Under the pieces are notes generated by a model. The model made no database searches. It saw nothing but the letters and a program-made list of their open reading frames with translations, and was not told the DNA's origin. A stretch of DNA of 64,000 bases from Paucibacter_B soli (GTDB lineage: Bacteria > Pseudomonadota > Gammaproteobacteria > Burkholderiales > Burkholderiaceae_C). Where the stretch lies: NCBI RefSeq assembly GCF_037482845.1, contig NZ_JBBHJW010000002.1, positions 372,001-436,000 on the forward strand, written 5' to 3'. Shown piece after piece: positions 8,875-17,510 of this stretch. Both the position numbers and the translations under genes were made by a program. How positions within the stretch are numbered: position 1 is the first letter of the stretch; each line of letters opens with the position of its first letter.

Positions 8875-9684
8875 ATGTGGCGCGCATTTGGATTGACAGC
8901 ACTTTTCGCGCTCGCACAAGGCGCCAGCGTGGCCAGCCTGGCCGCCTGCAGTCGCGTGATCGAGGCGCCGCTGGCCCCGGTGGGACTGAGCGTCACGCTG
9001 GATGGCGTTCAGCCAGGGGGCGTTTATCCCGAGTTGCTGCGCGGTTTTGCCAAGGAAGGCTGCGAGTTCGCCTTCAGGGCGGTGCCAAGGGCGCGCCAGG
9101 AGGCCATGTTCGAGTCCGGCAAGGCGGACCTGCTGATACCGGCGAGCCGGTCTTCCCGGCGCGACCAGTTTGGCCTGTTCGTGCCCTTGATCATTGCGCG
9201 CGCGACGCTGATTTCCCTGCGCAGCGATCGCCCTGCCATCGCCAGCCTGGATGAACTGCTGGAGCGCAAGGAACTGCGCGTAGCCCTGGTGCGAGGCTTC
9301 GACTATGGCGATGCCTACCGTTCCCTGCTGTCAGAGCTGCGCGAGCAGCGCAGGCTGGCGCTGGAGGTGGATGCGCTGGCGGTGGCGCGCTCGCTCAGCA
9401 GCGGCATGTCGGACCTGACCATCATGGCACCTTCGATTCTGGTGGGTGCGATCTCGACCGAGCCGCGCTACCAGGCCATGCTGGAGCGGCTGCGCTATGA
9501 ACCGGTGGACGAACTGCCCTGGGCCGACAGTGGCGCATATCTGTCGCGGTCAAGCCTGAGCGAGGGCGATCGGGAGACGCTGCGCGAACTGCTGGAGCGC
9601 AGCGCCAGGTCGGGGGAGGTCTGGAAGGCGTTCCAGCGCAACTACCCCGCTGGCAGCCTGAACGGCAGCATCCGCCCCCGTTGA
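8875..9684 (+). CDS. Periplasmic solute-binding protein (ABC family 3-like)
   Basis: A 269-residue protein with an N-terminal signal segment and the fold pattern of family-3 extracellular solute-binding proteins: an early PGGVYPELLRGF segment, ADLLIPASRSSRRD, then a hinge and the second lobe. No permease or ATPase is adjacent, so it may be an orphan receptor, a sensor-like protein or part of a dispersed transporter. The ligand is not identifiable. It is divergent from the metallophosphatase and converges with argF four bases away. Confidence 0.7.
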   Translation: MWRAFGLTALFALAQGASVASLAACSRVIEAPLAPVGLSVTLDGVQPGGVYPELLRGFAKEGCEFAFRAVPRARQEAMFESGKADLLIPASRSSRRDQFGLFVPLIIARATLISLRSDRPAIASLDELLERKELRVALVRGFDYGDAYRSLLSELREQRRLALEVDALAVARSLSSGMSDLTIMAPSILVGAISTEPRYQAMLERLRYEPVDELPWADSGAYLSRSSLSEGDRETLRELLERSARSGEVWKAFQRNYPAGSLNGSIRPR

Positions 9685-9687
9685 GCC

Positions 9688-10650
9688 TTAGCCGATGCGG
9701 CCGAGCAAAAGGTACTCCATGAGTGCCTTTTGCACGTGCATTCTGTTTTCCGCCTCGTCCCAGACCACGGACTGCGGACCGTCGATCACGTCTGCCGTCA
9801 CTTCTTCGCCGCGATGCGCCGGCAGGCAGTGCATAAAGAGCGCGTCCGGCTTGGCCTGGGCCATCATGTCGGCGTCCACGCACCAGTCCGCGAAGGCGCT
9901 GCGGCGTGCCTCGTTCTCGGCCTCGTAACCCATGCTGGTCCAGACGTCGGTGGTCACCAGGTCGGCGCCGCGGCAGGCCTCATTGGGGTCCTTGAAGACC
10001 TTGTAGCAGGCGCGGTTCTGGATGCCGGCCACCGCCGGGTCCACCTCGTAGCCGCTGGGGGTGCTGACATGCACGGTGAAGCCGAGGATCTCGGCCGCCT
10101 GCAGCCAGGTGTTGGCCATGTTGTTGCCGTCGCCCACCCAAGCCACCACGCGGCCCTTCAGGCAGTCCATGTCGATGGCACCACGGCGGTCCATGCCGCG
10201 CGCCTCGATGAAGGTGAATAGGTCGGCCAGGATCTGGCAGGGGTGGTACTCGTTGGTCAGGCCGTTGATGACCGGCACGCGCGAATGCGCCGCGAAGCGC
10301 TCGATCTTGGTCTGCTCGAAGGTGCGGATCATGACGATGTCGACCATGCGGCTGATCACGCGTGCGCTGTCCTCGATCGGCTCGGCCCGGCCCAATTGGC
10401 TGTCCCCGGTGGTGAGGTGCACCACCGAGCCGCCCATCTGGTACATGCCGGCCTCGAAGCTCACGCGCGTACGCGTGCTGGCCTTCTCGAAGATCATCGC
10501 CAGGGTGCGGTCGGAGAGCGGCTGGTACTGCTCGTAGTTCTTGAAACGCCGCTTGATGATGGCGGCGCGCTCGAACAGATAGGCGTACTCCTCGGCGCGG
10601 AAGTCGCGGAATTGCAGGTAATGGCGCATCAGGCTGTTCCCCGGCTTCAT
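9688..10650 (-). CDS. argF: Ornithine carbamoyltransferase
   Basis: Forms citrulline from ornithine and carbamoyl phosphate in arginine biosynthesis. The carbamoyl-phosphate motif STRTR, HPCQILADL and the ornithine-site HCLPAHRG are all present, and the length (320, or 313 from the second Met) is normal. The ATG at 10650 overlaps the argD stop as ATGA; the second Met at 10629 (MRHYLQF) is where related proteins usually begin, so either could be used. It is co-directional and probably co-transcribed with argD. Confidence 0.95.
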   Translation of the reverse strand: MKPGNSLMRHYLQFRDFRAEEYAYLFERAAIIKRRFKNYEQYQPLSDRTLAMIFEKASTRTRVSFEAGMYQMGGSVVHLTTGDSQLGRAEPIEDSARVISRMVDIVMIRTFEQTKIERFAAHSRVPVINGLTNEYHPCQILADLFTFIEARGMDRRGAIDMDCLKGRVVAWVGDGNNMANTWLQAAEILGFTVHVSTPSGYEVDPAVAGIQNRACYKVFKDPNEACRGADLVTTDVWTSMGYEAENEARRSAFADWCVDADMMAQAKPDALFMHCLPAHRGEEVTADVIDGPQSVVWDEAENRMHVQKALMEYLLLGRIG

Positions 10651-11858
10651 GCTGGCACCGCCAGAAATTCCTTGATCAGCGGCACCAGGATGGTGGCAAT
10701 CTGAGTGGCCTCGTCGCTGCTCAGGATCAGTGCAGGCACCAGGCGCACCACGCGGTCGGCGGTGACGCTGATCATCAGCCCGGCCTCGGCCGCCTTGGCC
10801 AGCAGCGCGCCGGCCGGGCGGTCGAGCTCGATGCCCAGCATCAGCCCCTGGCCGCGGATCTCCACCACGCCGGCCACGCCGGCCAGGCCCTGCGCCAGGC
10901 TAGCCTTGAGTTCGGCACCGACCTTGGCAGCGTTGGCCAACAGGCCTTCCTCTTCCATCAGGCGCAGCGTCTCGACGCCGGCGCGCATCGCCAGCGGATT
11001 GCCGCCAAAGGTGGTGCCATGGTTGCCGGGCTGCATCACCTTGGCGGCGCGCGGGCCGCACACCACCGCGCCGACGGGCACGCCGCTGCCCAAGCCCTTG
11101 GCCAGGGGCATCACATCCGGCTGGATGCCAGCCCATTGGTGGGCAAACCACTTGCCGGTGCGGCCGATGCCGCATTGCACCTCGTCCAGCATCAGCAGGA
11201 TGTCGCGCGCGTCGCAGACGCGGCGCAGCGCTTGCAGGAACTCGATGCGCGCCGGATTCACGCCGCCTTCGCCCTGGATGGTCTCCAGGAAGATGCCGGT
11301 GATGTTGGGATGGGCATCCAATGCCGCCTCGACGGCGCCGATGTCGTTCAAGGGCACGCGCACAAAGCCCGGCACCAGCGGGCCGAAGCCGGCATGGATC
11401 TTGGGATTGGCGGTGGCTGAGAGCGTCGCGATGGAGCGGCCATGAAAGGCGCCCTCGAACACCAGCAGCTCGGGGTTGTGGTTGCCGCGGTCGTGGCCGA
11501 ACTTGCGCGCGATCTTCAGCGCGGCTTCGTTCGCTTCCAGGCCGGAATTGCAGAAGAACACATTCGTCAGGCCGGAGAGCTCGCAGAGCTTGGCGGCCAG
11601 TTGTTCCTGCAGCGGCACATGGTAGTAGTTGCTGGTGTGGATCAGCGTGGCAATCTGTTGCTGCAGCGCCGGCACCAGCTTGGGATGGGCATGCCCCAGG
11701 GTGTTGACCGCAATACCGCCCAGCCCGTCCAGGTATCGTCGGCCGTCCACGTCCCAGACCCAGCAACCCTGGCCATGCGACAGCGCGATCGGCAGTCGGC
11801 CATAGGTTTGCATCACATGCGGTTCGGACGGGGGCACGGACGATACGGCGGCGTTCAT
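10647..11858 (-). CDS. argD: Acetylornithine aminotransferase
   Basis: A 403-residue class-III PLP aminotransferase that converts N-acetylglutamate semialdehyde to N-acetylornithine. It has the cofactor motif LDEVQCGIGRTG and the Schiff-base lysine in MPLAKGLGSG. The start at 11858 has GGAGA upstream; a much longer open frame reaches through the neighbouring gene and is not credible. The argF start overlaps the stop. A TAGAAT -10-like box and a perfect 16-base palindrome lie upstream. Confidence 0.95.
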   Translation of the reverse strand: MNAAVSSVPPSEPHVMQTYGRLPIALSHGQGCWVWDVDGRRYLDGLGGIAVNTLGHAHPKLVPALQQQIATLIHTSNYYHVPLQEQLAAKLCELSGLTNVFFCNSGLEANEAALKIARKFGHDRGNHNPELLVFEGAFHGRSIATLSATANPKIHAGFGPLVPGFVRVPLNDIGAVEAALDAHPNITGIFLETIQGEGGVNPARIEFLQALRRVCDARDILLMLDEVQCGIGRTGKWFAHQWAGIQPDVMPLAKGLGSGVPVGAVVCGPRAAKVMQPGNHGTTFGGNPLAMRAGVETLRLMEEEGLLANAAKVGAELKASLAQGLAGVAGVVEIRGQGLMLGIELDRPAGALLAKAAEAGLMISVTADRVVRLVPALILSSDEATQIATILVPLIKEFLAVPA

Positions 11859-11914
11859 CAAGTCTCCATGAAAGGGGAGGGAAGGTGACACCCGGCGCCA
11901 GCCGGGAGCGATCG

Positions 11915-11920
11915 ATTCTA
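11915..11920 (-). promoter_or_regulatory. Possible -10 box of the argD-argF promoter
   Basis: TAGAAT on the minus strand, 57 bases before the argD start. No good -35 box sits 16-18 bases upstream; that position is occupied by the palindrome at 11934-11949, which would suit activator- or repressor-dependent control. Confidence 0.4.
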
Positions 11921-11933
11921 AGTGTGCGCCGCA

Positions 11934-11949
11934 GCAAACCCGGGTTTGC
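11934..11949. promoter_or_regulatory. Perfect 16-base palindrome in the argD / DUF3579 divergent region
   Basis: GCAAACCCGGGTTTGC is perfectly self-complementary and lies between two divergent genes, over the expected -35 position of argD. It does not look like a canonical ARG box. It is a candidate operator for an unidentified dimeric regulator. Confidence 0.45.
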
Positions 11950-12080
11950 GCGTACAAAGCCGCAGCAGCGCGCTGGAAAGTTCGAGGCGTGCGATGCCAC
12001 GTGCTGCGGCGCAACACATCCAGGGCACAATAGCGCTTTCGCCGCGGCCGCTTGAACGCCGCGGTTGCCGCTTTCACGTT

Positions 12081-12410
12081 ATGAGCCAGCCCCCCAAACC
12101 GCGCGAAGTCTTCATCCAGGGTGTGACCCTGGAGGGACGCACCTTCCGGCCGAGCGACTGGGCCGAGCGGCTCGCAGGGGCGATGTCCTGCTTCCGCCCG
12201 GGCGGGGCCAAGGGCCGCATCGGCGCCCATATCGGCTACTCGCCCTACTGCGTGCCGCGCGTCATCAACGGGGTGAAGTGCGTGATCGTCAACGAAGAGT
12301 TGAAGAATGTCGAGCCCATGGCCTGGGACTTCGTAATGAACTTCGCCCGCGACAACCACCTGCAGGTGGCCGAGGCCTGCCTGCTGCCCGAGCGTGGCGC
12401 TCGCGACTGA
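12081..12410 (+). CDS. DUF3579 family protein
   Basis: A 109-residue soluble protein beginning MSQPPKPREVFIQGVTLEG, recognised as DUF3579, a betaproteobacterial family of unknown function. Typical features are ERLAGAMSCFRP, the tract YSPYCVPRVINGVKCVIVNE and the C-terminal ARDNHLQVAEACLLPE. In Burkholderiales it is normally found next to argD, as here, but a role in arginine metabolism is not demonstrated. The ATG at 12081 is used; the longer open frame reaches into the divergent promoter region. Confidence 0.85.
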   Translation: MSQPPKPREVFIQGVTLEGRTFRPSDWAERLAGAMSCFRPGGAKGRIGAHIGYSPYCVPRVINGVKCVIVNEELKNVEPMAWDFVMNFARDNHLQVAEACLLPERGARD

Positions 12411-12411
12411 T

Positions 12412-12519
12412 TCAGCCGCGCCAACGCGCCCGCAGCAGGGCGTACAACTCCAGCAGTCCAGCGCAGAACGCGAGCGCAAGAGCCAGGTGTGCCTTGTTCG
12501 TGGCGGTGCGTTCGTCCAT
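12412..12519 (-). CDS. Candidate 35-residue single-span membrane protein
   Basis: A short frame encoding MDERTATNKAHLALALAF followed by more hydrophobic residues and a basic tail (LLRARWRG). This is the pattern of a small inner-membrane protein: polar N-terminus, one hydrophobic helix (about residues 11-29) and positive residues at the end. It fills the gap between the DUF3579 gene (convergent, one base apart) and the carboxypeptidase gene. No strong ribosome-binding site is seen. Conservation has not been tested. Confidence 0.5.
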   Translation of the reverse strand: MDERTATNKAHLALALAFCAGLLELYALLRARWRG

Positions 12520-12581
12520 GCGCTGCAGCGTAAGTGTCAACGGTGACGACAGTGTGAATGTCCGGGTGAGCCAGTCGGCTC

Positions 12582-13670
12582 ATGGCGCCGGCTGAAGCGC
12601 TTGGCTATGCTCCATCGCTTTGCATGCTCATGGACAGAGACGGCAAGTCCGTGCCGGTGGCATCGGCGCTGGCGTGGGTGGAGGAGTTGCGGCAATTGGC
12701 AGCGGCAGGCGCGCCGCATGTCGAGTTGCGTCATTTGGGTGATGTGGGTGCGGGCGCACAGCGCTGGCCATTGTTGGCATTGATGCTGGGAAGCCGCGCT
12801 CCGGATGCGCCGGCAATCGGCTATTTCGGGGGGGTGCACGGGCTGGAACGCATCGGCACCGAGGTGGTGATGGCCTATCTGCGCAGTTTGTTGGTGCGTT
12901 TGCGCTGGGACGCGCTGCTGCACCAGCAACTAGCGGGGCTGCGCATGGTCTTCATGCCGCTGGTGAATCCGGGCGGCCTGGAGCGTGGCACCCGGGCCAA
13001 TCCGCAAGGTGTGGACTTGATGCGCAACGCGCCGGTCGAGGCGCTCGGGCCAGTGCCGTGGCTGGTGGCCGGGCAGCGCCTCAGTGCCAGCCTGCCCTGG
13101 TATCGGGGGGCGCTCGGTGCATCAATGGCGCCGGAGAGCCTGGCCCTGTGCGCGCTGGTGCGCGAGGAGTTGCTGACGCATGAGGTGGCCATCACGGTGG
13201 ATTGCCATTCCGGCTTCGGCCTGCGTGATCGCATCTGGTTTCCGTTTGCGCACACGGCCAAGCCGATCGAGCATCTGCCGGAAATACATGCCCTGTGCGA
13301 GATCATGGATCAAACCCATGCCCAGCATCGTTACCTGTTCGAGCCCCAGAGTCGCCAATATCTGACGCATGGTGATCTCTGGGACTATCTGTATCTGCAG
13401 TCCCGCGCTGAGCCGGGGCGGATGCTGCTACCCTTGACCCTGGAAATGGGCTCATGGATCTGGGTCAAGAAGAATCCTCGGCAGCTATTCTCGCGCTTGG
13501 GCATCTTCAATCCGCAGATCCAGCATCGGCGGCAGCGTGTCTTGCGTCGCCATGTGGCCTGGCTGGATTTCATGTCCCGCGCTGCCAGCAGCGCCGGGCG
13601 GTGGTTGCCCAGCGGCGATCAGCGGCGCGCGCACTACGACTTGGCGGTGCAGCGTTGGTATCGTCGCTGA
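12582..13670 (+). CDS. M14-family zinc carboxypeptidase-like protein
   Basis: A 362-residue protein with the zinc-ligand arrangement of M14 metallopeptidases: HxxE in GGVHGLERIGTE, a third ligand in DCHSGFG, and a candidate catalytic Glu in TLEMGSW. There is no clear signal peptide, so it is probably cytoplasmic, unlike secreted digestive carboxypeptidases. The first ATG at 12582 is used; ATGs at 12624 and 12630 are alternatives. The alpha/beta hydrolase gene begins 29 bases after its stop and may be in the same transcript. Confidence 0.75.
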   Translation: MAPAEALGYAPSLCMLMDRDGKSVPVASALAWVEELRQLAAAGAPHVELRHLGDVGAGAQRWPLLALMLGSRAPDAPAIGYFGGVHGLERIGTEVVMAYLRSLLVRLRWDALLHQQLAGLRMVFMPLVNPGGLERGTRANPQGVDLMRNAPVEALGPVPWLVAGQRLSASLPWYRGALGASMAPESLALCALVREELLTHEVAITVDCHSGFGLRDRIWFPFAHTAKPIEHLPEIHALCEIMDQTHAQHRYLFEPQSRQYLTHGDLWDYLYLQSRAEPGRMLLPLTLEMGSWIWVKKNPRQLFSRLGIFNPQIQHRRQRVLRRHVAWLDFMSRAASSAGRWLPSGDQRRAHYDLAVQRWYRR

Positions 13671-13699
13671 GGTTGGCGTGAAGCTGTACAGAGGTAGGG

Positions 13700-14506
13700 A
13701 TGACCCGGGCAATTACCTGGATTCTGTTGCGAGGTTTGACCCGGGAGAGCGGGCATTGGGGACGCTTCCCTGGAGTGCTCGCTGCCGAGTTGCAGAGACA
13801 GCAACCCGGGGCGCAGCTTGAGCTGCTTGATCTGCCCGGCAATGGCAGCCTGCATCGCCAGACCAGCCCCAGCAATGTGGCGGACATGGTCGAAGCCTGT
13901 CGCGACGAGATGCTCAGGCGCGGCCTGCCGCCGCCTTACCACCTGCTTGCGATGTCCCTGGGCGCCATGGTGGTCAGCGAGTGGATGCGCTGCTACCCGG
14001 ACGAGGTGTCGGGCGCGGTCCTGATCAACACCAGCTTGCGACCCTTCAGTCCCTTTTTCAGGCGTTTACGCCCCAGCAACTACTGGCCACTGCTGTTGCT
14101 GAGCATGTTCAGGCTCAGCCTGCGTCGGCGTGAGGCCAAGGTGTTGGCGCTGACCACGCGCCTGCTTGAAAGGCCCGAAGCCGTGCTCGACAACTGGGTC
14201 GAACTGCAGCGCAACCATCCGGTGGGGCGGCGCAATGCGCTTCGCCAGCTATTGGCGGCCGTGCGTTACCGGGCCAGTTACGCGCGTCCGCGTGCGCCCA
14301 CCTTGTTGTTGTGCAGCAAGGGCGATGAGTTGGTGGACTGGCATTGCTCGCAGGCTATCAGCCGTGCCTGGGGCGTTCCGCTACGCCTACATGCCAACGC
14401 GGGACACGACCTGCCGCTGGATGATGGCGACTGGGTCGCGCGTTCGGTGGCCGATTGGTTGCGCGCCCAGCAGGTGCTGGCGCCCGTGGGCGCGATGCAC
14501 AAGTAA
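13700..14506 (+). CDS. Alpha/beta hydrolase
   Basis: A 268-residue alpha/beta-hydrolase fold protein. The nucleophile elbow is AMSLGAM (Ser), the acid is probably the Asp in CSKGDELVDW, and the histidine lies in NAGHDLPLDD. No lid or substrate signature identifies the ester or amide cleaved. It follows the M14 peptidase-like gene and is closed by a strong hairpin terminator that begins at its stop codon. Confidence 0.8.
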   Translation: MTRAITWILLRGLTRESGHWGRFPGVLAAELQRQQPGAQLELLDLPGNGSLHRQTSPSNVADMVEACRDEMLRRGLPPPYHLLAMSLGAMVVSEWMRCYPDEVSGAVLINTSLRPFSPFFRRLRPSNYWPLLLLSMFRLSLRRREAKVLALTTRLLERPEAVLDNWVELQRNHPVGRRNALRQLLAAVRYRASYARPRAPTLLLCSKGDELVDWHCSQAISRAWGVPLRLHANAGHDLPLDDGDWVARSVADWLRAQQVLAPVGAMHK

Positions 14507-14531
14507 AAAGGTCCGCCGAAGCGGACCTTTT
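14506..14531. terminator. Bidirectional hairpin terminator
   Basis: An 11-base perfect stem (AAAAGGTCCGC / GCGGACCTTTT) around a CGAA loop, with A and T tracts on the two sides. It can stop transcription from the hydrolase gene on the plus strand and from rpsT on the minus strand. Confidence 0.85.
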
Positions 14532-14551
14532 GCTTTGCACCAGGCTGGCTA

Positions 14552-14848
14552 TTAGGCGGCCAGGGCCTTGATCTTGGCCGACAGGCGGCTCTTGTGACGG
14601 GCAGCCTTGTTCTTGTGGAAGATGCCCTTGTCAGCGACCGAGTCGATCACTTGCTGGGCGGTCTTGAACAATTCAGCAGCCTTGGTCTTGTCGCCAGCGA
14701 CCACGGCCTTTTGCACGTTCTTCACGACCGTGCGGAATTTGGAACGCAGCGCCGTGTTGGCTGCGTTGAGCTTGACGTCCTGGCGGGCGCGCTTGCGGCC
14801 CGATGCCAAACGGACGGTTTTCTTCTTGGCTTTGGAAGAGCTTGCCAT
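14552..14848 (-). CDS. rpsT: 30S ribosomal protein S20
   Basis: A 98-residue, very basic protein with the S20 core (ALRSKFRTVVKNVQKAV, then GIFHKNKAARHKSRLSAKI). It binds 16S rRNA early in 30S assembly. The N-terminus has an extra lysine- and arginine-rich stretch, common in Burkholderiales. It is monocistronic, with its own promoter at 14882-14909, and is divergent from murJ. Confidence 0.96.
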   Translation of the reverse strand: MASSSKAKKKTVRLASGRKRARQDVKLNAANTALRSKFRTVVKNVQKAVVAGDKTKAAELFKTAQQVIDSVADKGIFHKNKAARHKSRLSAKIKALAA

Positions 14849-14881
14849 GTTATAGGTCTACCAGTTGGTGCAAAGACCGCG

Positions 14882-14909
14882 AGTGTAGCACTTTTCCAGC
14901 GATGATCAA
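14882..14909 (-). promoter_or_regulatory. rpsT promoter
   Basis: On the minus strand TTGATC (14909-14904) and TACACT (14887-14882) are separated by 16 bases. This predicts a leader of roughly 25-30 bases before the rpsT ATG. Confidence 0.6.
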
Positions 14910-14923
14910 AGGCTTGAAGCGAT

Positions 14924-14952
14924 TTGTCGACCAGCCCAGGCACAAATAGATA
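14924..14952 (+). promoter_or_regulatory. murJ promoter
   Basis: TTGTCG and TAGATA with a 17-base spacer, 40 bases before the murJ ATG and back to back with the rpsT promoter. Confidence 0.5.
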
Positions 14953-14991
14953 ATGCGCCGGCCGTCGAATGGTCGGCAAACCCAGTTCCCC

Positions 14992-16554
14992 ATGAATCTG
15001 CTGCGCGCCGCTTCCCTTGTTTCCATCCTGACCCTTGCGTCGCGCATCACCGGACTGGTGCGCGAGCAGATGGTGGCGGCGCTGTTTGGCGCCAATGCCA
15101 TCACCGACGCCTTTCAGGTGGCCTTTCGCATTCCCAATATGCTGCGCCGCCTGTTCGCGGAGGGCGCTTTTTCCCAGGCCTTTGTGCCGGTGCTGGCGGC
15201 GACCCGGGCCAAGGAGGGTGATGCCGCCACCGGGCTGCTCATCAGCGCCGTGGCCACCGTGCTGGCCTGGACGCTGCTGCTGACCTGCCTGCTGGGCGTG
15301 CTGGGTGCGCCGCTGCTGGTGTGGCTGCTGGGCGCCGGGCTGGCCGATGATGCGCGCCGCGCCGCCATCGTCATGACGCGCTGGATGTTTCCCTACATCG
15401 GCTGCATGTCGCTGGTGGCGCTGGCGGCGGGCATTCTCAACACCTGGAAGCGCTTTATGGTGCCGGCGGTCACGCCGGTGCTGCTGAACCTGGCGGTGAT
15501 CGCGGCGGGTTGGTTGCTAGCGCCGCGCTTGCAGGCCTTGGGCTACCAACCCATCTATGCCATGGCCATCGGGGTGATGCTCGGCGGGGTGCTGCAGCTG
15601 GCGGTGCAGATTCCGGCGCTGCGACGGCTGGGTCTGTTGCCACGGCTAGGCTTGAGCTGGGGTGGGCTGCGGCGCGCCTGGCGGCACCCGGGCGTGGGCC
15701 AGATCCTGCGCCAGATGGGGCCGGCGCTGCTGGGCGTGGGCGTGGCCCAGCTGTCCCTGGTCATCAATACACAGATTGCAATCTGGGTGGCGCCCGGCGC
15801 CGCCTCCTGGCTGACCTATGCCGATCGCCTGATGGAGTTTCCGATCGCCTTGCTGGGTGTGGCCCTGGGTGTGGTGTTGACGCCGCAGCTCTCGGCCGCC
15901 CAGGCCAAGGGCGAGACGGCCCAGTACTCGGCCATGCTCGACTGGGGGTTGCGCATGGTGCTGCTGCTGGCCCTGCCTTGCGCGGTGGCGCTGCTGCTGT
16001 TTGCCGGGCCGATGGTGGCGGTGCTGTATCACCGGGGTGCCTTCAAGGCTGACGATGTGCTGCATACCAGCAGCGCGGTGATGGCTTATGGCGTGGGGCT
16101 GATCGGCCTGGTCGCGATCAAGGTGCTGGCGCCGGGCTTTTACGCGCGGCAAGACACGCGCACCCCGGTGCGCATTGCCGTCGGCGTGCTGGTGCTGACA
16201 CAGCTGCTGAACACCTGTTTCGTGCCCTGGCTGGGCGCGGCCGGGCTGGCGCTGTCGATCGGCCTGGCGGCCTTGGTGAATGCCGGTCTGCTGTTGCGCG
16301 GGCTGCGCGCGCGCGGTAGCTACACGCCCGCGCCGGGCTGGTGGCCCTTTGTCCTGCGCGTGCTGCTGGCCAGCCTGGCGATGGGGCTGCTGCAGCACCA
16401 ACTGGCCGTACGGCTGGACTGGGTGGCGCTGGGGGCCACCGAGCTTTTGCGCGCGCTGTACATGGCGGGCAGTCTGGTGGCTTCGGCACTGCTGTACTTC
16501 GCGGTGCTGATCTTGAGCGGATTGAAGCTGCGCCAATTCGTGCGGCGCGCATAA
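14992..16554 (+). CDS. murJ: Lipid II flippase MurJ
   Basis: A 520-residue polytopic inner-membrane protein of the MATE-like MviN/MurJ family that moves lipid II to the periplasm for peptidoglycan synthesis. The N-terminus LVSILTLASRITGLVREQ and the following GANAITDAFQVAFRIPNMLRR are diagnostic. The start at 14992 (MNLLRAASL) is preferred over an in-frame ATG 13 codons upstream that lies at the promoter. The SirB1-type gene starts 10 bases after its stop. Confidence 0.95.
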   Translation: MNLLRAASLVSILTLASRITGLVREQMVAALFGANAITDAFQVAFRIPNMLRRLFAEGAFSQAFVPVLAATRAKEGDAATGLLISAVATVLAWTLLLTCLLGVLGAPLLVWLLGAGLADDARRAAIVMTRWMFPYIGCMSLVALAAGILNTWKRFMVPAVTPVLLNLAVIAAGWLLAPRLQALGYQPIYAMAIGVMLGGVLQLAVQIPALRRLGLLPRLGLSWGGLRRAWRHPGVGQILRQMGPALLGVGVAQLSLVINTQIAIWVAPGAASWLTYADRLMEFPIALLGVALGVVLTPQLSAAQAKGETAQYSAMLDWGLRMVLLLALPCAVALLLFAGPMVAVLYHRGAFKADDVLHTSSAVMAYGVGLIGLVAIKVLAPGFYARQDTRTPVRIAVGVLVLTQLLNTCFVPWLGAAGLALSIGLAALVNAGLLLRGLRARGSYTPAPGWWPFVLRVLLASLAMGLLQHQLAVRLDWVALGATELLRALYMAGSLVASALLYFAVLILSGLKLRQFVRRA

Positions 16555-16563
16555 ACTCGGCCC

Positions 16564-17442
16564 ATGAGTGCCTCCCTGAGCCTGCGTGCACCAACGCCGC
16601 TGGAATACTTTGCGGCCCTGGTGGCCGATGAGCAGAGCCTGAACCTGCTTGAGGCGGCGATCACCATCGCCCAGGACGAGTTCCCGCAGCTGGATGTGCA
16701 GCAGGTGCTGGCCGAGGTCGATACCCTGGCGCAGCGCCTGAAGCGGCGTTTGCCGGCCGATGCCGCCGCCGCCTACCGACTGCGCGCACTCAACCAGTAT
16801 TTCCATCAGGAGCTGGGCTTCGCCGGCAATGTCAACAACTACTACGAGGCGGGCAACAGCTTTGTGCACCATGTGCTGGCCACCCGGCGCGGCATCCCCA
16901 TCACCCTGGCGGTGATCTATATGGAGCTGGCGGCGCAGATCGGCCTGCGCGTGCAGGGCGTGGCCTTCCCCGGGCATTTCCTGCTCAAGCTGCGCCTGCC
17001 GCAGGGCGAGGTGGTGCTGGATCCCTTCAGCGGCCGCTCGCTGACGCGCAATGCGCTGGAGGAATTCCTGCTGCCCTACCGGCATGGCGCCGGCCTGCCG
17101 GACGACCAGGAGTTGCCCATGGAGCTGTTCCTGCAGGCCGCCAGTCCGCGCCAGGTGCTGGCCCGCATGCTGCGCAACCTGAAGGAAATCCACCGTTCGG
17201 GCCAGGACTGGCCGCGCCTGCTGCAGGTGCAGCAGCGCCTCGTCACCCTGCTGCCCGGCGAGGCTGCCGAGTGCCGCGACCGCGCCATGACCTGGTTCGC
17301 GCTGGGGGACTTGCAGGCGGCGGCGGTGGATCTGGCGCATTACCTCGCCGAGGTGCCGGACGCGCCGGACCGGCAGGCCTTGCAGGTCATGCTGCACGAG
17401 TGGCGCGCCAAAAGCGCCAGGGGTGGCCCCACCTTGCACTGA
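16564..17442 (+). CDS. SirB1 family protein (transglutaminase-like with TPR)
   Basis: A 292-residue protein of the SirB1 family: conserved ALNQYFHQELGFAGNVNNYY, RRGIPITLAVIYMELA and GVAFPGHFLLKL (His), then a TPR-like C-terminal third. The usual transglutaminase cysteine is not obvious (serine or threonine at the corresponding position), so catalysis is uncertain. Family function is not settled. It is close behind murJ and ahead of the AI-2E permease gene. Confidence 0.85.
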   Translation: MSASLSLRAPTPLEYFAALVADEQSLNLLEAAITIAQDEFPQLDVQQVLAEVDTLAQRLKRRLPADAAAAYRLRALNQYFHQELGFAGNVNNYYEAGNSFVHHVLATRRGIPITLAVIYMELAAQIGLRVQGVAFPGHFLLKLRLPQGEVVLDPFSGRSLTRNALEEFLLPYRHGAGLPDDQELPMELFLQAASPRQVLARMLRNLKEIHRSGQDWPRLLQVQQRLVTLLPGEAAECRDRAMTWFALGDLQAAAVDLAHYLAEVPDAPDRQALQVMLHEWRAKSARGGPTLH

Positions 17443-17510
17443 GCGTGCGGGGGCGCCGCGCACTTAGAATCCGCGCCGCAAGCACCCACCAGCCGCCACG
17501 GCCATCCCCT

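Noticed and set aside
15646..17463. A 605-codon antisense frame across murJ and the SirB1-type gene
   Set aside because: It crosses two well-supported genes, is rich in His and Gln from complementary codons and shows no family motif.
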